Shown here: positions 6,722 through 15,338 of the stretch, in pieces
How the letters are laid out: each line of letters starts with the position of its first letter
Position numbering within the stretch: position 1 is the first letter of the stretch
NCBI GenBank assembly: GCA_012517485.1
Contig: JAAYUT010000278.1
Coordinates: 1 to 20,854, forward strand
DNA: 20,854 bases
Source: Candidatus Atribacter fermentans
Lineage (GTDB): Bacteria > Atribacterota > Atribacteria > Atribacterales > Atribacteraceae
Direction of reading: 5' to 3'
The notes under the pieces: generated by a model
Database searches by the model: none
What the model was told of the DNA's origin: nothing
Seen by the model: only the letters and a program-made list of their open reading frames with translations
Translations under genes and position numbers: made by a program

Positions 6722-8055
6722 GAGTACACTCCCTCCAGATCATAGGTTGAACTCTTGTTAATAGTTACCTTTAAAATATTACCAGGTTGTAATGTTTTTG
6801 AATCCTTATGACCCGTCACTTTGATTTGACCGTCGACTTCAGGAGCATCACCGTATGTTCGACCTAAAAAGGTTCTTGGTTTCTTCGGGAGGGGACCTTG
6901 ATCCAAAATGACCTCCAAGGTCTTTCCGATTAAAGAGCGATGAAAGTCACGAGCTATTTTTTTCTGAATTTTCATTATCTCATGATAACGATTTTGTTTT
7001 ATTTCGTCGTTCACTTGATGAGGGAGTTGGGAAGCAGGTGTACCAGGTTGTGGAGAATAAATAAAACACCCTAAACGTTCAAACCGAAAGGATTTTATCA
7101 CTGAAACCATTTGGCGAAAAATAGCCTCCGTTTCTCCAGGGAAACCAACCATTAAAGTTGTACGAAGAAATAAACCTGGTATAGAATGGCGAAGAGTGTT
7201 TAAAATTTCAAATGTTTTTTCAATGTTTGATGGTCGATTCATATTTTGCAGTATGAAAGGATGAATATGTTGAAGAGGAACATCTAAATATTTGCATACT
7301 TTCTCAGAAGAAGCAATAGTTTCAATCAATTGTTGATTTATGCTATCGGGAGAAAGATACAGAAGACGAATCCAAATGTCATTCGGGAGGGAGCGATCTA
7401 ATTTTTGAAGGAGATGAGCAAGTTCTTTTTTGCCAGACAAATCTAAACCATAATGACCAATGTCTTGGCCGATCAGAATGATCTCTTTCACTCCCTGATC
7501 AATTAATTGAAGAGCCTCTTTTTGAACTGATTCGATTTGACGACTTCTCTGTTTACCACGAATAGATGGAATAACACAGTAACTACAATGATGGTTACAA
7601 CCTTCGGTTATTTTTATATAGGCGTAATGAGATGGAGTTGAAAGGAATCGTTCGGTCTTCTCATTGTAAAGATAGGGAGGATTATCAATAAATACTCGAT
7701 TTCCATTCTGCTTGGTCAGGATTTCATTGATAAATGGAAAATCGTTCACTCCAACCCAAAAATCAACCTCAGGATATTTTGAAGGTAATTGCTTTCCATA
7801 TCGTTGTGGATAACAGCCCATAACCATGAGGGTCTTATGAGGATCTTCTCTTTTTATCTGAACCAGTCGGTTAATCCAGATTTCAGTTTCTTGGATTGCC
7901 TCGTCAATAAAACAGCAGGTATTGATTACGATCAAATCAGCTGCTTCTGGATCGGTTATCTCGGCGTAGTTGGAAGAAAGCAACTTTCCTATTATGACTT
8001 CAGAATCCACCAGGTTTTTGTCACACCCGAGTGAAATAAAAGACAAACTTTTCAT
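6718..8055 (-). CDS. rimO: Ribosomal protein uS12 methylthiotransferase RimO
   Basis: 445-residue radical-SAM methylthiotransferase that modifies the conserved aspartate of ribosomal protein S12. The N-terminal UPF0004 domain has C11 (FISLGCDKNLVDSE, a RimO signature), C47 (INTCCF) and C81 (VMGC); the radical-SAM domain has CNHHCSYC, C153/C157/C160; the last about 70 residues form the TRAM domain. All six cluster cysteines are intact. RimO rather than MiaB is indicated by SLGCxKNLVDSE and by INTCxFI instead of NTCAVRE. It overlaps rodZ upstream and cinA downstream by 4 bp each (ATGA), implying coupled translation. Confidence 0.95.
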   Translation of the reverse strand: MKSLSFISLGCDKNLVDSEVIIGKLLSSNYAEITDPEAADLIVINTCCFIDEAIQETEIWINRLVQIKREDPHKTLMVMGCYPQRYGKQLPSKYPEVDFWVGVNDFPFINEILTKQNGNRVFIDNPPYLYNEKTERFLSTPSHYAYIKITEGCNHHCSYCVIPSIRGKQRSRQIESVQKEALQLIDQGVKEIILIGQDIGHYGLDLSGKKELAHLLQKLDRSLPNDIWIRLLYLSPDSINQQLIETIASSEKVCKYLDVPLQHIHPFILQNMNRPSNIEKTFEILNTLRHSIPGLFLRTTLMVGFPGETEAIFRQMVSVIKSFRFERLGCFIYSPQPGTPASQLPHQVNDEIKQNRYHEIMKIQKKIARDFHRSLIGKTLEVILDQGPLPKKPRTFLGRTYGDAPEVDGQIKVTGHKDSKTLQPGNILKVTINKSSTYDLEGVYS

Positions 8056-8822
8056 GGACGGAAGATTCTTTCTGCTCGTTGATCGTTTTCAGCAAGAAAA
8101 CCAGCTTCGGTTCCATTGAGGGTGACTCTTACTTTTGAGCCGTTTAGAAACGACATAATTAAAGACGAATTACTGAGGAATCGATATTCCTTTTGGGGAA
8201 CTAAAACACCCGAAAAAACTTTCTGATTATCGTTGGTTGTCACTTGAAGCCAAGCAACTTCATCGGCAGACAATTTAACCTGTAGTAAAAATTCTGGGGT
8301 TGGGGTTGGTGTGGCGACTTGAACCAAAACCGGTGTTGCTTCTGGGCTGGTATTGACTGAGGGAATGGTTGCTTCTGGCTGGTTTGTTACTTCTGAAAAC
8401 GAAATCGTGCTATGAAAGTCATCATGATTTTTCCTAAATTCGATAGACAAGTAGAGTGAAGTCAAGATTGCTGCAGCAATAATGAGGAAAAGGAGAATTT
8501 TTTTAAAAAGGTTCGCTTTGTCTGGAGTAAATTCGCGATATTTCCCTCGAGAAGATGTCTCTTTTTTGGGGAGATCGGGGTAACTTTGCTGAAAATGACT
8601 CTTCAAAGTTTCTTGGTTTAAATGAAGCACCCTTCCATAATTTTTAACGTATCCAAAAGTGTGTGAATACCCGGGAAGCTTTTCCCATTGTTCTTCTTCA
8701 ATTGCTTTTAAATATCTTTTATTAATAAAAGTTTGTTGCTCAATGTCTTCTAAAGATAGGTTCAGTTCTTCCCGTTTTCTTCTTAAAAGACTCCCGATTC
8801 CCGATATTTTTTCTTCGTTCAT
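8052..8822 (-). CDS. rodZ: RodZ-like protein: cytoplasmic HTH, one membrane span, extracytoplasmic DUF4115 domain
   Basis: 256-residue single-pass membrane protein. Residues about 8-75 form the HTH_25 helix-turn-helix typical of RodZ, with LLRRKREELNLSLEDI and the RYLKAIEEEQWEKLPG block. A basic stretch precedes a hydrophobic span at about 109-127. A Pro/Thr-rich linker (about 145-178) leads to a C-terminal beta-rich DUF4115-like domain (KVFSGVLVPQKEYRF ... NGSKVRVTLNGTEAG). RodZ couples MreB filaments to the cell-wall elongation machinery; here no mreB is adjacent. The gene sits between ftsK/spoIIIE and rimO with 4-bp ATGA overlaps on both sides, as ymfM does near spoIIIE in Bacillus. The family call is firm, the cell-shape role is by homology. 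Confidence 0.88.
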   Translation of the reverse strand: MNEEKISGIGSLLRRKREELNLSLEDIEQQTFINKRYLKAIEEEQWEKLPGYSHTFGYVKNYGRVLHLNQETLKSHFQQSYPDLPKKETSSRGKYREFTPDKANLFKKILLFLIIAAAILTSLYLSIEFRKNHDDFHSTISFSEVTNQPEATIPSVNTSPEATPVLVQVATPTPTPEFLLQVKLSADEVAWLQVTTNDNQKVFSGVLVPQKEYRFLSNSSLIMSFLNGSKVRVTLNGTEAGFLAENDQRAERIFRP

Positions 8823-11011
8823 AACATATCGTCCCCTCTATTGGCGATAACTTTTCTGGGTTTGCTTCCTTCATAAGGACCTACCAAACCTTCGCTTTCC
8901 ATTCGTTCAATTAATCGGGCAGCACGGTTAAAACCAATTCGGAGTCGTCTTTGTAAAAGTGAGGTTGAAGCTTTGCCATTTTCTATAACTACTGAAACTG
9001 CTTCTCGATAGAGTTCTTCATCATCATCATCAGACGTTTCGGCAACCTCTTCTTTCAGAACAAAATCCATTGAATAATATATTTCTCCACTCTGGTTTAA
9101 CCAATGCTCAACAATTTTTTTCGTTTCAGAAGTACTTATATACGCTCCTTGACCTCGAATTGATTTATTGACTCCCACCGGGGAAAATAACATGTCTCCA
9201 TTTCCTAAGAGCTTCTCGGCGCCTGGACCATCAAGTATGGTTTTTGAATCAGCTTGTGACGAAACGGCGAAAGAAATTCTCGAAGGAAAATTCGCCTTAA
9301 TGAGCCCAGTAATGACATCAACCGAAGGTCGCTGAGTTGCAACGACTAAATGGATGCCAACAGCTCGAGCCATTTGAGCTAAACGACAAATATAGGATTC
9401 GACATCAGAAGGAGCGGTCATCATTAAATCAGCTAATTCATCGATAATTACAACAACATATGGTAATCGTTCGTATTCTTCAACTGTTTTATTATATTCT
9501 TCAATATTTCGAGTGGAGAGATCAGAAAGCATTTTATATCGGGTATCCATCTCACGACATAACCATTTCAAAAACTTAACTACCCATCTTACATCAGATA
9601 TGACCGGTACACAAAGATGAGGAAGATCGGCATAAATTGACAATTCCACCCTTTTTGGGTCGACCATAGCAATGCGAAGTTGATTTGGATCGGCTTTATA
9701 AAGGAGGCTGGCAAGGATCACATTAATACACACACTTTTCCCCGAACCAGTTGCTCCCGCAATTAAAAGATGAGGCATATCACGAAGATCACAAATTAAT
9801 GGTCTTCCAATCACATCTTTCCCAATAACAATGGAGAGCGGTGAAGAGTCTTTTAAAAAATGAGTGGTTTCTAAGAGGTCTTTCATAGATACGATTTCTT
9901 TGTTTTCATTCGGTATTTCAATACCAACTGCAGATCGGCCAGGTATAGGAGCTTCGATTCGGACTGCAGCAGCGGCAAAAGCCAAGGCAATATCATTAGA
10001 AAGCGCAACAATTTTATTCACTTTAATTCCAGGAGCTGGCTGAAATTCATATCGAGTTATGGTTGGCCCAATCCGGACATTTACCACCTTTCCCGGTACG
10101 TTAAATTCAAGGAAAGTTTGCTCTAATTTTTTTATTCCAAGAGTAATTTCTTCTCGAGAAACTCGATCACTCCGATTCGGATATTCATTTAAAATATCCA
10201 TTGAGGGAAGTATCCATTCCTTCCCCTTTTTTCTTTTTATTTTAGACACTGTTCCTCCAGTTTTTTCTGGTACTGGAGGGGTATTGACAATTTGAGGCAA
10301 TGGTTCAATGGGAGGCTCAATATCCAATTCTTCCAGTTTAAAAACATCATCCTCAAGTCGGTTTGTTTTGCTTAATTGAGATTCTTTGGAAGTTGGTTTC
10401 GATTCCGAAGTTAGAGCAGTTTTTGGTTGAGCATTCGATTTAAAAAGGCTGCTTTTCCTTTCTTTTTTTGGGGGAAGAGGACTAACCTCTTCTGAATAAT
10501 GGTAGTATTTTGGTTGATGAGAAAAACCCAATCCTCTTTTAATGATTGAAAGAAGAGCTCGTATCCAGCGTCCCTCACCAATGATGAAGGTGCTGAAAAA
10601 AGAAAGACAAAGAAGAACGAGAAAAAGACCAGATGATCCTAAGTAATAGATGAGATAAGAAAAAAGAGCTTTTCCAAACCAACCACCGAATTCTCCTGAT
10701 GGTAAAGTAAAATTATTTTGTTCGGCTTGCCATTGGCTGATTGTCAAAAAAATGATAAACCAGAGAGTTATCCCGGCGATTCGACTCCAGGTACGAAATC
10801 GACCGGGATGTTCAAAAGTAAAGATTTCTATACTCAGGTAAAAAAGATAAAACGGAACGATATAGGCACCGATACCGAATACATAAAGAAAAACTGTTTT
10901 AATGTATTCACCAAGGATGCCTACATCATAGGAAAGCAGAGCAAGCAAAGCATACGCCCCAAAAATAACTAAAAAAGTGTCAATGAGTATCTTGTTTTTT
11001 TTTGAAAGCAT
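8819..11011 (-). CDS. ftsK: DNA translocase FtsK/SpoIIIE
   Basis: 730-residue septal DNA pump. Four hydrophobic segments fill residues about 8-145 (starts near 9, 36, 77 and 113), followed by a short low-complexity, charged linker (about 170-260). The motor has the alpha and beta subdomains with Walker A GATGSGKS at 419-426 and Walker B VVIIDELADLM at about 520-530, then ATQRPSVDVITG. The C-terminal winged-helix gamma domain (about 664-730; SLLQRRLRIGFNRAARL) reads the KOPS/SRS orientation sequences. Size is close to SpoIIIE of Bacillus (about 790), much shorter than E. coli FtsK. It starts 19 bp after pnp with only a weak Shine-Dalgarno, and its stop overlaps rodZ by 4 bp. Whether it acts in vegetative segregation, sporulation or both cannot be seen. 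Confidence 0.97.
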   Translation of the reverse strand: MLSKKNKILIDTFLVIFGAYALLALLSYDVGILGEYIKTVFLYVFGIGAYIVPFYLFYLSIEIFTFEHPGRFRTWSRIAGITLWFIIFLTISQWQAEQNNFTLPSGEFGGWFGKALFSYLIYYLGSSGLFLVLLCLSFFSTFIIGEGRWIRALLSIIKRGLGFSHQPKYYHYSEEVSPLPPKKERKSSLFKSNAQPKTALTSESKPTSKESQLSKTNRLEDDVFKLEELDIEPPIEPLPQIVNTPPVPEKTGGTVSKIKRKKGKEWILPSMDILNEYPNRSDRVSREEITLGIKKLEQTFLEFNVPGKVVNVRIGPTITRYEFQPAPGIKVNKIVALSNDIALAFAAAAVRIEAPIPGRSAVGIEIPNENKEIVSMKDLLETTHFLKDSSPLSIVIGKDVIGRPLICDLRDMPHLLIAGATGSGKSVCINVILASLLYKADPNQLRIAMVDPKRVELSIYADLPHLCVPVISDVRWVVKFLKWLCREMDTRYKMLSDLSTRNIEEYNKTVEEYERLPYVVVIIDELADLMMTAPSDVESYICRLAQMARAVGIHLVVATQRPSVDVITGLIKANFPSRISFAVSSQADSKTILDGPGAEKLLGNGDMLFSPVGVNKSIRGQGAYISTSETKKIVEHWLNQSGEIYYSMDFVLKEEVAETSDDDDEELYREAVSVVIENGKASTSLLQRRLRIGFNRAARLIERMESEGLVGPYEGSKPRKVIANRGDDML

Positions 11012-11030
11012 ACCTATTTACTCAATCTCT

Positions 11031-13187
11031 CTATTCTTTATCTTTTTTCGAGTGAATGCGAGGTTTTTCCCTAGAGCGCTGGGCATCTTTTGAGAGACCA
11101 GGAGAATCAGTCAATGTATCTTTATGACTAAGAGATACCTTTCCAAAAGAGTCAATGCCAATAACCTTGACTAAGATATCATCACCAGTTTTAACGACAT
11201 CTTCGGTTTTTCGAACTCGTTCCCGAGCTAACTGAGAAATATGAACGAGCCCTTCCCGTCCTGGAAAAATTTCGAAAAAGGCTCCAAAATCAGTGGTTTT
11301 GGTCACTCGTCCCAAATAGATTTTTCCTATTTCAACTTCCTGAGTAATGTTTTTGATCATTTCAACTGCTTTGGTTTTGCCTTCTTCATTACGAGAGAAA
11401 ATGATAATTTTTCCATCATCTTGAATGTCAATAATCGCTCCAGTTTCGTCAACAATTTTTTTAATAATTTTCCCACCTGGTCCAATGACTGAACCGATTC
11501 GATCAGGATTAATTTCGAGTATTCCGATTTTGGGTGCATAAGGAGAAAGGACTTTACGAGGTGCATCGAGAACTTGATCCATAATCTTTAGGATATGAAG
11601 TCGTCCAGATTTTGCTTCATCGAGCGCTTGGCTTAAAAGCTCCCAGCTCAATCCGCGATTTTTTACATCAAGTTGAATGGCAGTAATTCCTTGTCGGCTC
11701 CCTGCCACTTTAAAATCCATCTCACCATAATGATCTTCGGAACCGAGAATATCTCTTAATAATATATTGGTTTCCTGATTTCTCATTAACCCAATAGATA
11801 AACCAGCACAAGCTGATCGAACTGGGACACCAGCATCCATCAATGAAAGACTTCCTCCACAAACGGTTGCCATTGACGATGAACCATTGGATTCAAGTAT
11901 TTCTGAAACGATCCGTATAGCGTAAGGGAACTCTGATTCTGGTGGAATAAAATATTCGAGTGCTCTTTCGGCTAAAGCACCATGTCCAATTTCTCGCCGT
12001 CCTGGACCTCTCATTGGTTTTACTTCACCAGTACTGAAAGGTGGAAAATTGTAGTGGAGCATAAACCGTCGAGCTTCTTCATCCTGAAGGCCATCGACTT
12101 TCTGACCCTCACTGGCTGCTCCCAAAGTGGTTATAGCCATAGCTTGGGTTTGCCCTCGCGTGAAAAGAGCTGATCCGTGAGTTCGGGGCAGAATCCCTAC
12201 TTCACAATTAATCGGTCGAATTTCATCCGGACGTCTACCATCCTGCCTCACACCGCTTTTAAAGAGAAGATTCTGAATGCTTTCTTTTACGACTTTTTCC
12301 CAAAGTAAAGAAAATCCTTGAAGATTTTCAAAAGTCTCACTAGCCTCTTCAACGGCTTGTTTATAAAGCAGATTGATGGTTTTCTGACGTTCAGATTTAT
12401 CAAAAACAGCGACTTTATCGGCAATTTGTAAAAGATAATTGGTTCGAATCCAATCTTCAAATTCGGCAAAATAGGCGGGAATAACGACTTCTTTTTTCGG
12501 TTTTCCCCATTTCGAAATAATTTCTTTTTGGGTTCGAATTGTCTTAAGAATAAATTCATACCCAATTTTTAAAGCTTGAGTGATATCTGCTTCTGAAACC
12601 TCTTTTGCACCAGCTTCGATCATGGTAATTCCTTCTTCTGAACCAGCAATGACCATGTCTAAACGGCTGGAAATAATCTGATCTAAGCTCGGGTTGATAA
12701 TAAAATTATCTTTTTCTAACAAACCGATTCGACAAACACCAATTGGTCCTTCAAAAGGTATTTCAGAAATTCCCAAAGCCAGGGAAGCTCCCAACAAACC
12801 AAGTATTTCCGGAGTATTTTTTTCATCGACTGAAAGAACGGTTGTAACGACTTGAATGTCATTTCGGTAAAACTCAGGAAAAAGCGGTCGGATCGATCGA
12901 TCAATTAAACGTCCATTTAGAATGGCGTCGCTTCTTGGTTTTCCTTCTCTCTTGATAAATCCTCCAGGTATTTTTCCAGCGGCATAAAAACGTTCTTCAT
13001 AATCAACTAAAAGAGGGGTAAAGTCAATATCTTCTCGTGGTTCATCAGACTCAGTTGCCGTGACTAAAACCTCTGTATCTCCATAACGAACCAGTACCGC
13101 TCCACCAGCTTGTTTGGCAACTTTTCCTGTCTCAATAATACAATTGTTTTCACCAAATTCAATTTCAGCTCTGTTTATTGTCAACAC
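11031..13187 (-). CDS. pnp: Polyribonucleotide nucleotidyltransferase (PNPase)
   Basis: 718-residue phosphorolytic 3'-5' exoribonuclease. Order: first RNase PH domain (about 1-225), alpha-helical linker, second RNase PH domain (about 310-545) with the catalytic aspartates D485 and D491 in SEDHYGEMDFKVAG, KH domain (GSVIGPGGKI at 564-573), S1 domain (about 617-688) and a short basic tail. Typical length is about 700. No ATG exists near the start. The frame can open with GTG at 13187 or TTG at 13184; AAGAAGG is immediately upstream, so spacing is very tight for either, while the ATA at 13178 would have ideal spacing. I keep GTG with reservation. It follows rpsO by seven bases, the classical rpsO-pnp pair. 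Confidence 0.97.
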   Translation of the reverse strand: MLTINRAEIEFGENNCIIETGKVAKQAGGAVLVRYGDTEVLVTATESDEPREDIDFTPLLVDYEERFYAAGKIPGGFIKREGKPRSDAILNGRLIDRSIRPLFPEFYRNDIQVVTTVLSVDEKNTPEILGLLGASLALGISEIPFEGPIGVCRIGLLEKDNFIINPSLDQIISSRLDMVIAGSEEGITMIEAGAKEVSEADITQALKIGYEFILKTIRTQKEIISKWGKPKKEVVIPAYFAEFEDWIRTNYLLQIADKVAVFDKSERQKTINLLYKQAVEEASETFENLQGFSLLWEKVVKESIQNLLFKSGVRQDGRRPDEIRPINCEVGILPRTHGSALFTRGQTQAMAITTLGAASEGQKVDGLQDEEARRFMLHYNFPPFSTGEVKPMRGPGRREIGHGALAERALEYFIPPESEFPYAIRIVSEILESNGSSSMATVCGGSLSLMDAGVPVRSACAGLSIGLMRNQETNILLRDILGSEDHYGEMDFKVAGSRQGITAIQLDVKNRGLSWELLSQALDEAKSGRLHILKIMDQVLDAPRKVLSPYAPKIGILEINPDRIGSVIGPGGKIIKKIVDETGAIIDIQDDGKIIIFSRNEEGKTKAVEMIKNITQEVEIGKIYLGRVTKTTDFGAFFEIFPGREGLVHISQLARERVRKTEDVVKTGDDILVKVIGIDSFGKVSLSHKDTLTDSPGLSKDAQRSREKPRIHSKKDKE

Positions 13188-13194
13188 CTTCTTC

Positions 13195-13464
13195 TTATTT
13201 TCGCAATGATAACTTTTCTAAGATCGAATAATAACGATCAACGTGGTACTTTTTTAAATAATTCAATAACCTGCGTCGTTGACCGACCATCATGAAAAGA
13301 CCTCGACGAGAATGAAAGTCTTTGGTATGGATTTTTAAGTGTTCGGTAAGTTCACGAATTCTTTCAGTAAGCAAAGCAATCTGAACTTCCGGAGAACCGG
13401 TATCTCCATCGTGATTTTTAAATTGTTCTATGAGCTCGTTTTTCTTTTCTTTAGTAAGAGCCAA
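13195..13464 (-). CDS. rpsO: 30S ribosomal protein S15 (uS15)
   Basis: Primary 16S rRNA-binding protein of the small subunit. I place the start at a TTG (13464), giving 89 residues beginning MALTKEKK, which is the canonical length and N-terminus of S15. GGAGGTG lies nine bases upstream. The frame is open six codons further (another TTG at 13482), but that longer start would sit on top of the Shine-Dalgarno sequence and give an atypical N-terminus. Family features: HDGDTGSPEVQIALLTERI, HLKIHTKDFHSRRGL, and MVGQRRRLLNYLKKYDV-type helix (here KYHVDRYY). It is 36 bp after ribF and 7 bp before pnp; S15 of other bacteria autoregulates its mRNA. A promoter candidate lies just upstream. Confidence 0.97.
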   Translation of the reverse strand: MALTKEKKNELIEQFKNHDGDTGSPEVQIALLTERIRELTEHLKIHTKDFHSRRGLFMMVGQRRRLLNYLKKYHVDRYYSILEKLSLRK

Positions 13465-13500
13465 TTGATATGACACCTCCAATTTCTATACATTCGATAT

Positions 13501-14439
13501 TTAGTTTATCACACCCTGAGTATGCTGTAAATACGCGTTAAAAGCGGCTTTATCGAAGGTTATTTGTTCTCTTAATGCCTCGATAGTTGGGAAATGCTTT
13601 TCTAAGCGCCAAAAATTCTTAAGTTGTACTACAATTCGCTCTTGATAAAGGGGTTGACAAATTTGGTGATCAATATGGACCTCAACCACTCTTCTTTGGT
13701 TTTGAATGACAGTTGGTTTGGTTCCAATGTAAATTAAAGCTGGATACTCTCCCCTTTTCCAGTTGATGGAACCAAAATAAACGCCATGAGGTGGCATCAA
13801 TTTTGATGAAACTGGAAAAAAGTTTGCTGTTGGAAAACCGATTTGACTTCCGATTTGTTTTCCTTTTACGACTCGACCTCTGATGGAATAAGGATATCCT
13901 AAAATCAAATTCGCTTTCTTCATATCACCCTTTTTAATAAGTTGACGAATCATGGTACTGGATAGAATAGCTCCGTCAATTGATATTGAAGGAATGATAG
14001 CAGTATAAACCCCCCTTTTTTTAAAGAAATGCTGAAGAAATATTTGATCTCCTTGAGTTCTGTATCCAAATCGAAAGTTTTCACCAGTAATCACCGCGAC
14101 TGGTTTAAACCATTGATTGATCTGGTTAAGAAATTGTTCAGGTGGAGTATGACGAAGTTGATGATTAAATCGAAGAAAATAGACCTCACAACCTGGATAG
14201 AAACTCTGAAAACGTTGGTATTTTTCGATATAGGTCGTTAGGTATTTTATCCGGTGACTGTGCTGAATAGAATTTCTTGGGTGGGGATAAAAAGTAAGTA
14301 TGCGCAAGGATTTCTTTTTTTCAGAAGCAAAGGCAGCCGCCTGGTTTAAAACGGCTTGATGACCTAAATGGATACCATCAAAAAAACCAAGCGCTATGAC
14401 CGATTCAGAAGAATTTGTTGGAAAACCCTTATAAAACAT
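13501..14439 (-). CDS. ribF: Bifunctional riboflavin kinase / FAD synthetase
   Basis: 312-residue enzyme converting riboflavin to FMN and then FAD. The N-terminal nucleotidyltransferase domain has GFFDGIHLGH at 18-27, TFYPHPR at about 49-55, the TGENFRFGYRTQGD segment at about 118-131 and SSTMIRQLI. The C-terminal flavokinase domain begins at about 183 with GRVVKGKQIGSQIGFPTANF at 188-207 and shows the HGVYFG and YIGTKPT motifs. Length is standard. The ATG overlaps the truB end by 11 bp. truB-ribF-rpsO order matches Bacillus (ribC). No FMN riboswitch is near this gene, and none would be needed for an operon-embedded ribF. Confidence 0.97.
   Translation of the reverse strand: MFYKGFPTNSSESVIALGFFDGIHLGHQAVLNQAAAFASEKKKSLRILTFYPHPRNSIQHSHRIKYLTTYIEKYQRFQSFYPGCEVYFLRFNHQLRHTPPEQFLNQINQWFKPVAVITGENFRFGYRTQGDQIFLQHFFKKRGVYTAIIPSISIDGAILSSTMIRQLIKKGDMKKANLILGYPYSIRGRVVKGKQIGSQIGFPTANFFPVSSKLMPPHGVYFGSINWKRGEYPALIYIGTKPTVIQNQRRVVEVHIDHQICQPLYQERIVVQLKNFWRLEKHFPTIEALREQITFDKAAFNAYLQHTQGVIN
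13503..13531 (-). promoter_or_regulatory. Promoter candidate for rpsO-pnp
   Basis: Minus strand: -35 TTTACA at 13526-13531 (five of six consensus), 17-bp spacer, -10 TAAACT at 13503-13508 (four of six) preceded by TGA, an extended -10 element. It lies at the very end of ribF, giving a leader of about 30 nt before the rpsO TTG. Many bacteria have a separate promoter here, which supports the call. Confidence 0.5.
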
Positions 14440-15334
14440 GTCGACTCCTCTCTTCGATTATAATTCCAGGGTGAAGAAGCCGTTTATTCTGGTTGAAACG
14501 AGCGAGACCAATAAAGTGATTGTGTGAATAAATTTTTACCCAAGAGTTCGATTTGAACGGAAGGAATTCAAACCACTGGACAGAGTTTCCTTGTAGTAAT
14601 TTTTTTCCTTCCTCATTTGAGATTGTGATTGATGGTAACCAATATAAAGCTTGATCAATGGGAATGGACTTTTGGATTAAAAAATCCTTTTGAAGAGAGA
14701 CATCCGAGATAACCAGACTATCAAGCCAGGAAAAATTTCCAATGTTTTCTCGACGTAGACTATACACATAGCCTCCAACACCTAGCTGTTCGCCAATTTC
14801 GTGAGCAATGCTTCGAATATAGGTGCCTGATGAACAAGAGAGGAGAATTTCTGCCTCAGGGAATATTCCAGATTGGATTTTGATGATTTTCAGTTGGTGA
14901 ATAGTGATCTCTTTTTTCAGTTCAGGAATTGATTTTCCTGTACGAGCATATTTGTATAAACGATGCCCTTGATATTTGGTCGCGGAAAAAAGAGGAATGA
15001 TTTGTTGTCTCGTTCCTTGAAAAGGGGAAATGGCTTTTTCAATCATATCGGTCGTGAGTGGTTGAGGTGAGAAGTTTTGAATCTGCCCGAGGACATCATA
15101 GGAATCGGTGGAAATGCCAAAACGCATCCAAGCCCGGTATAATTTAGGAAGGTCTTGAAAAAAAGAAGTGAAACGAGTCGCTTTCCCCCAGCAAATGAGA
15201 AGAAGGCCTCTGGCAAAGGGGTCTAAAGTTCCAGAATGGCCAACTTTTACTTCAAGCACCTTACGGATGATTTCTACCATACGATGGGAAACAACTCCCA
15301 CCGGTTTATACACGGGGAGGATTCCACCAATCAT
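14429..15334 (-). CDS. truB: tRNA pseudouridine(55) synthase TruB
   Basis: 301-residue pseudouridine synthase that makes psi55 in the T-loop of tRNAs. Start set at the ATG at 15334, giving MIGGILPVYKPVG, the normal TruB N-terminus; the open frame continues 32 codons upstream, but only inside nrnA and without family similarity. The catalytic aspartate is D38 in GHSGTLDPFARGLLL. Further family blocks are KLYRAWMRFGISTDSYDVLG, RHRLYKYAR-like (GHRLYKYARTGK) and CSSGTYIRSIAHEIGEQLG; the C-terminal PUA-like part follows. It begins four bases after the nrnA stop with no recognisable Shine-Dalgarno, so translation is probably coupled. It overlaps ribF by 11 bp. Confidence 0.95.
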   Translation of the reverse strand: MIGGILPVYKPVGVVSHRMVEIIRKVLEVKVGHSGTLDPFARGLLLICWGKATRFTSFFQDLPKLYRAWMRFGISTDSYDVLGQIQNFSPQPLTTDMIEKAISPFQGTRQQIIPLFSATKYQGHRLYKYARTGKSIPELKKEITIHQLKIIKIQSGIFPEAEILLSCSSGTYIRSIAHEIGEQLGVGGYVYSLRRENIGNFSWLDSLVISDVSLQKDFLIQKSIPIDQALYWLPSITISNEEGKKLLQGNSVQWFEFLPFKSNSWVKIYSHNHFIGLARFNQNKRLLHPGIIIEERSRHVL

Positions 15335-15338
15335 ATTT

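Noticed and set aside
12287..12565. 92-codon minus-strand frame inside pnp
   Set aside because: Lies fully within pnp in another frame with composition typical of out-of-frame reading (Phe, Lys and Leu rich).
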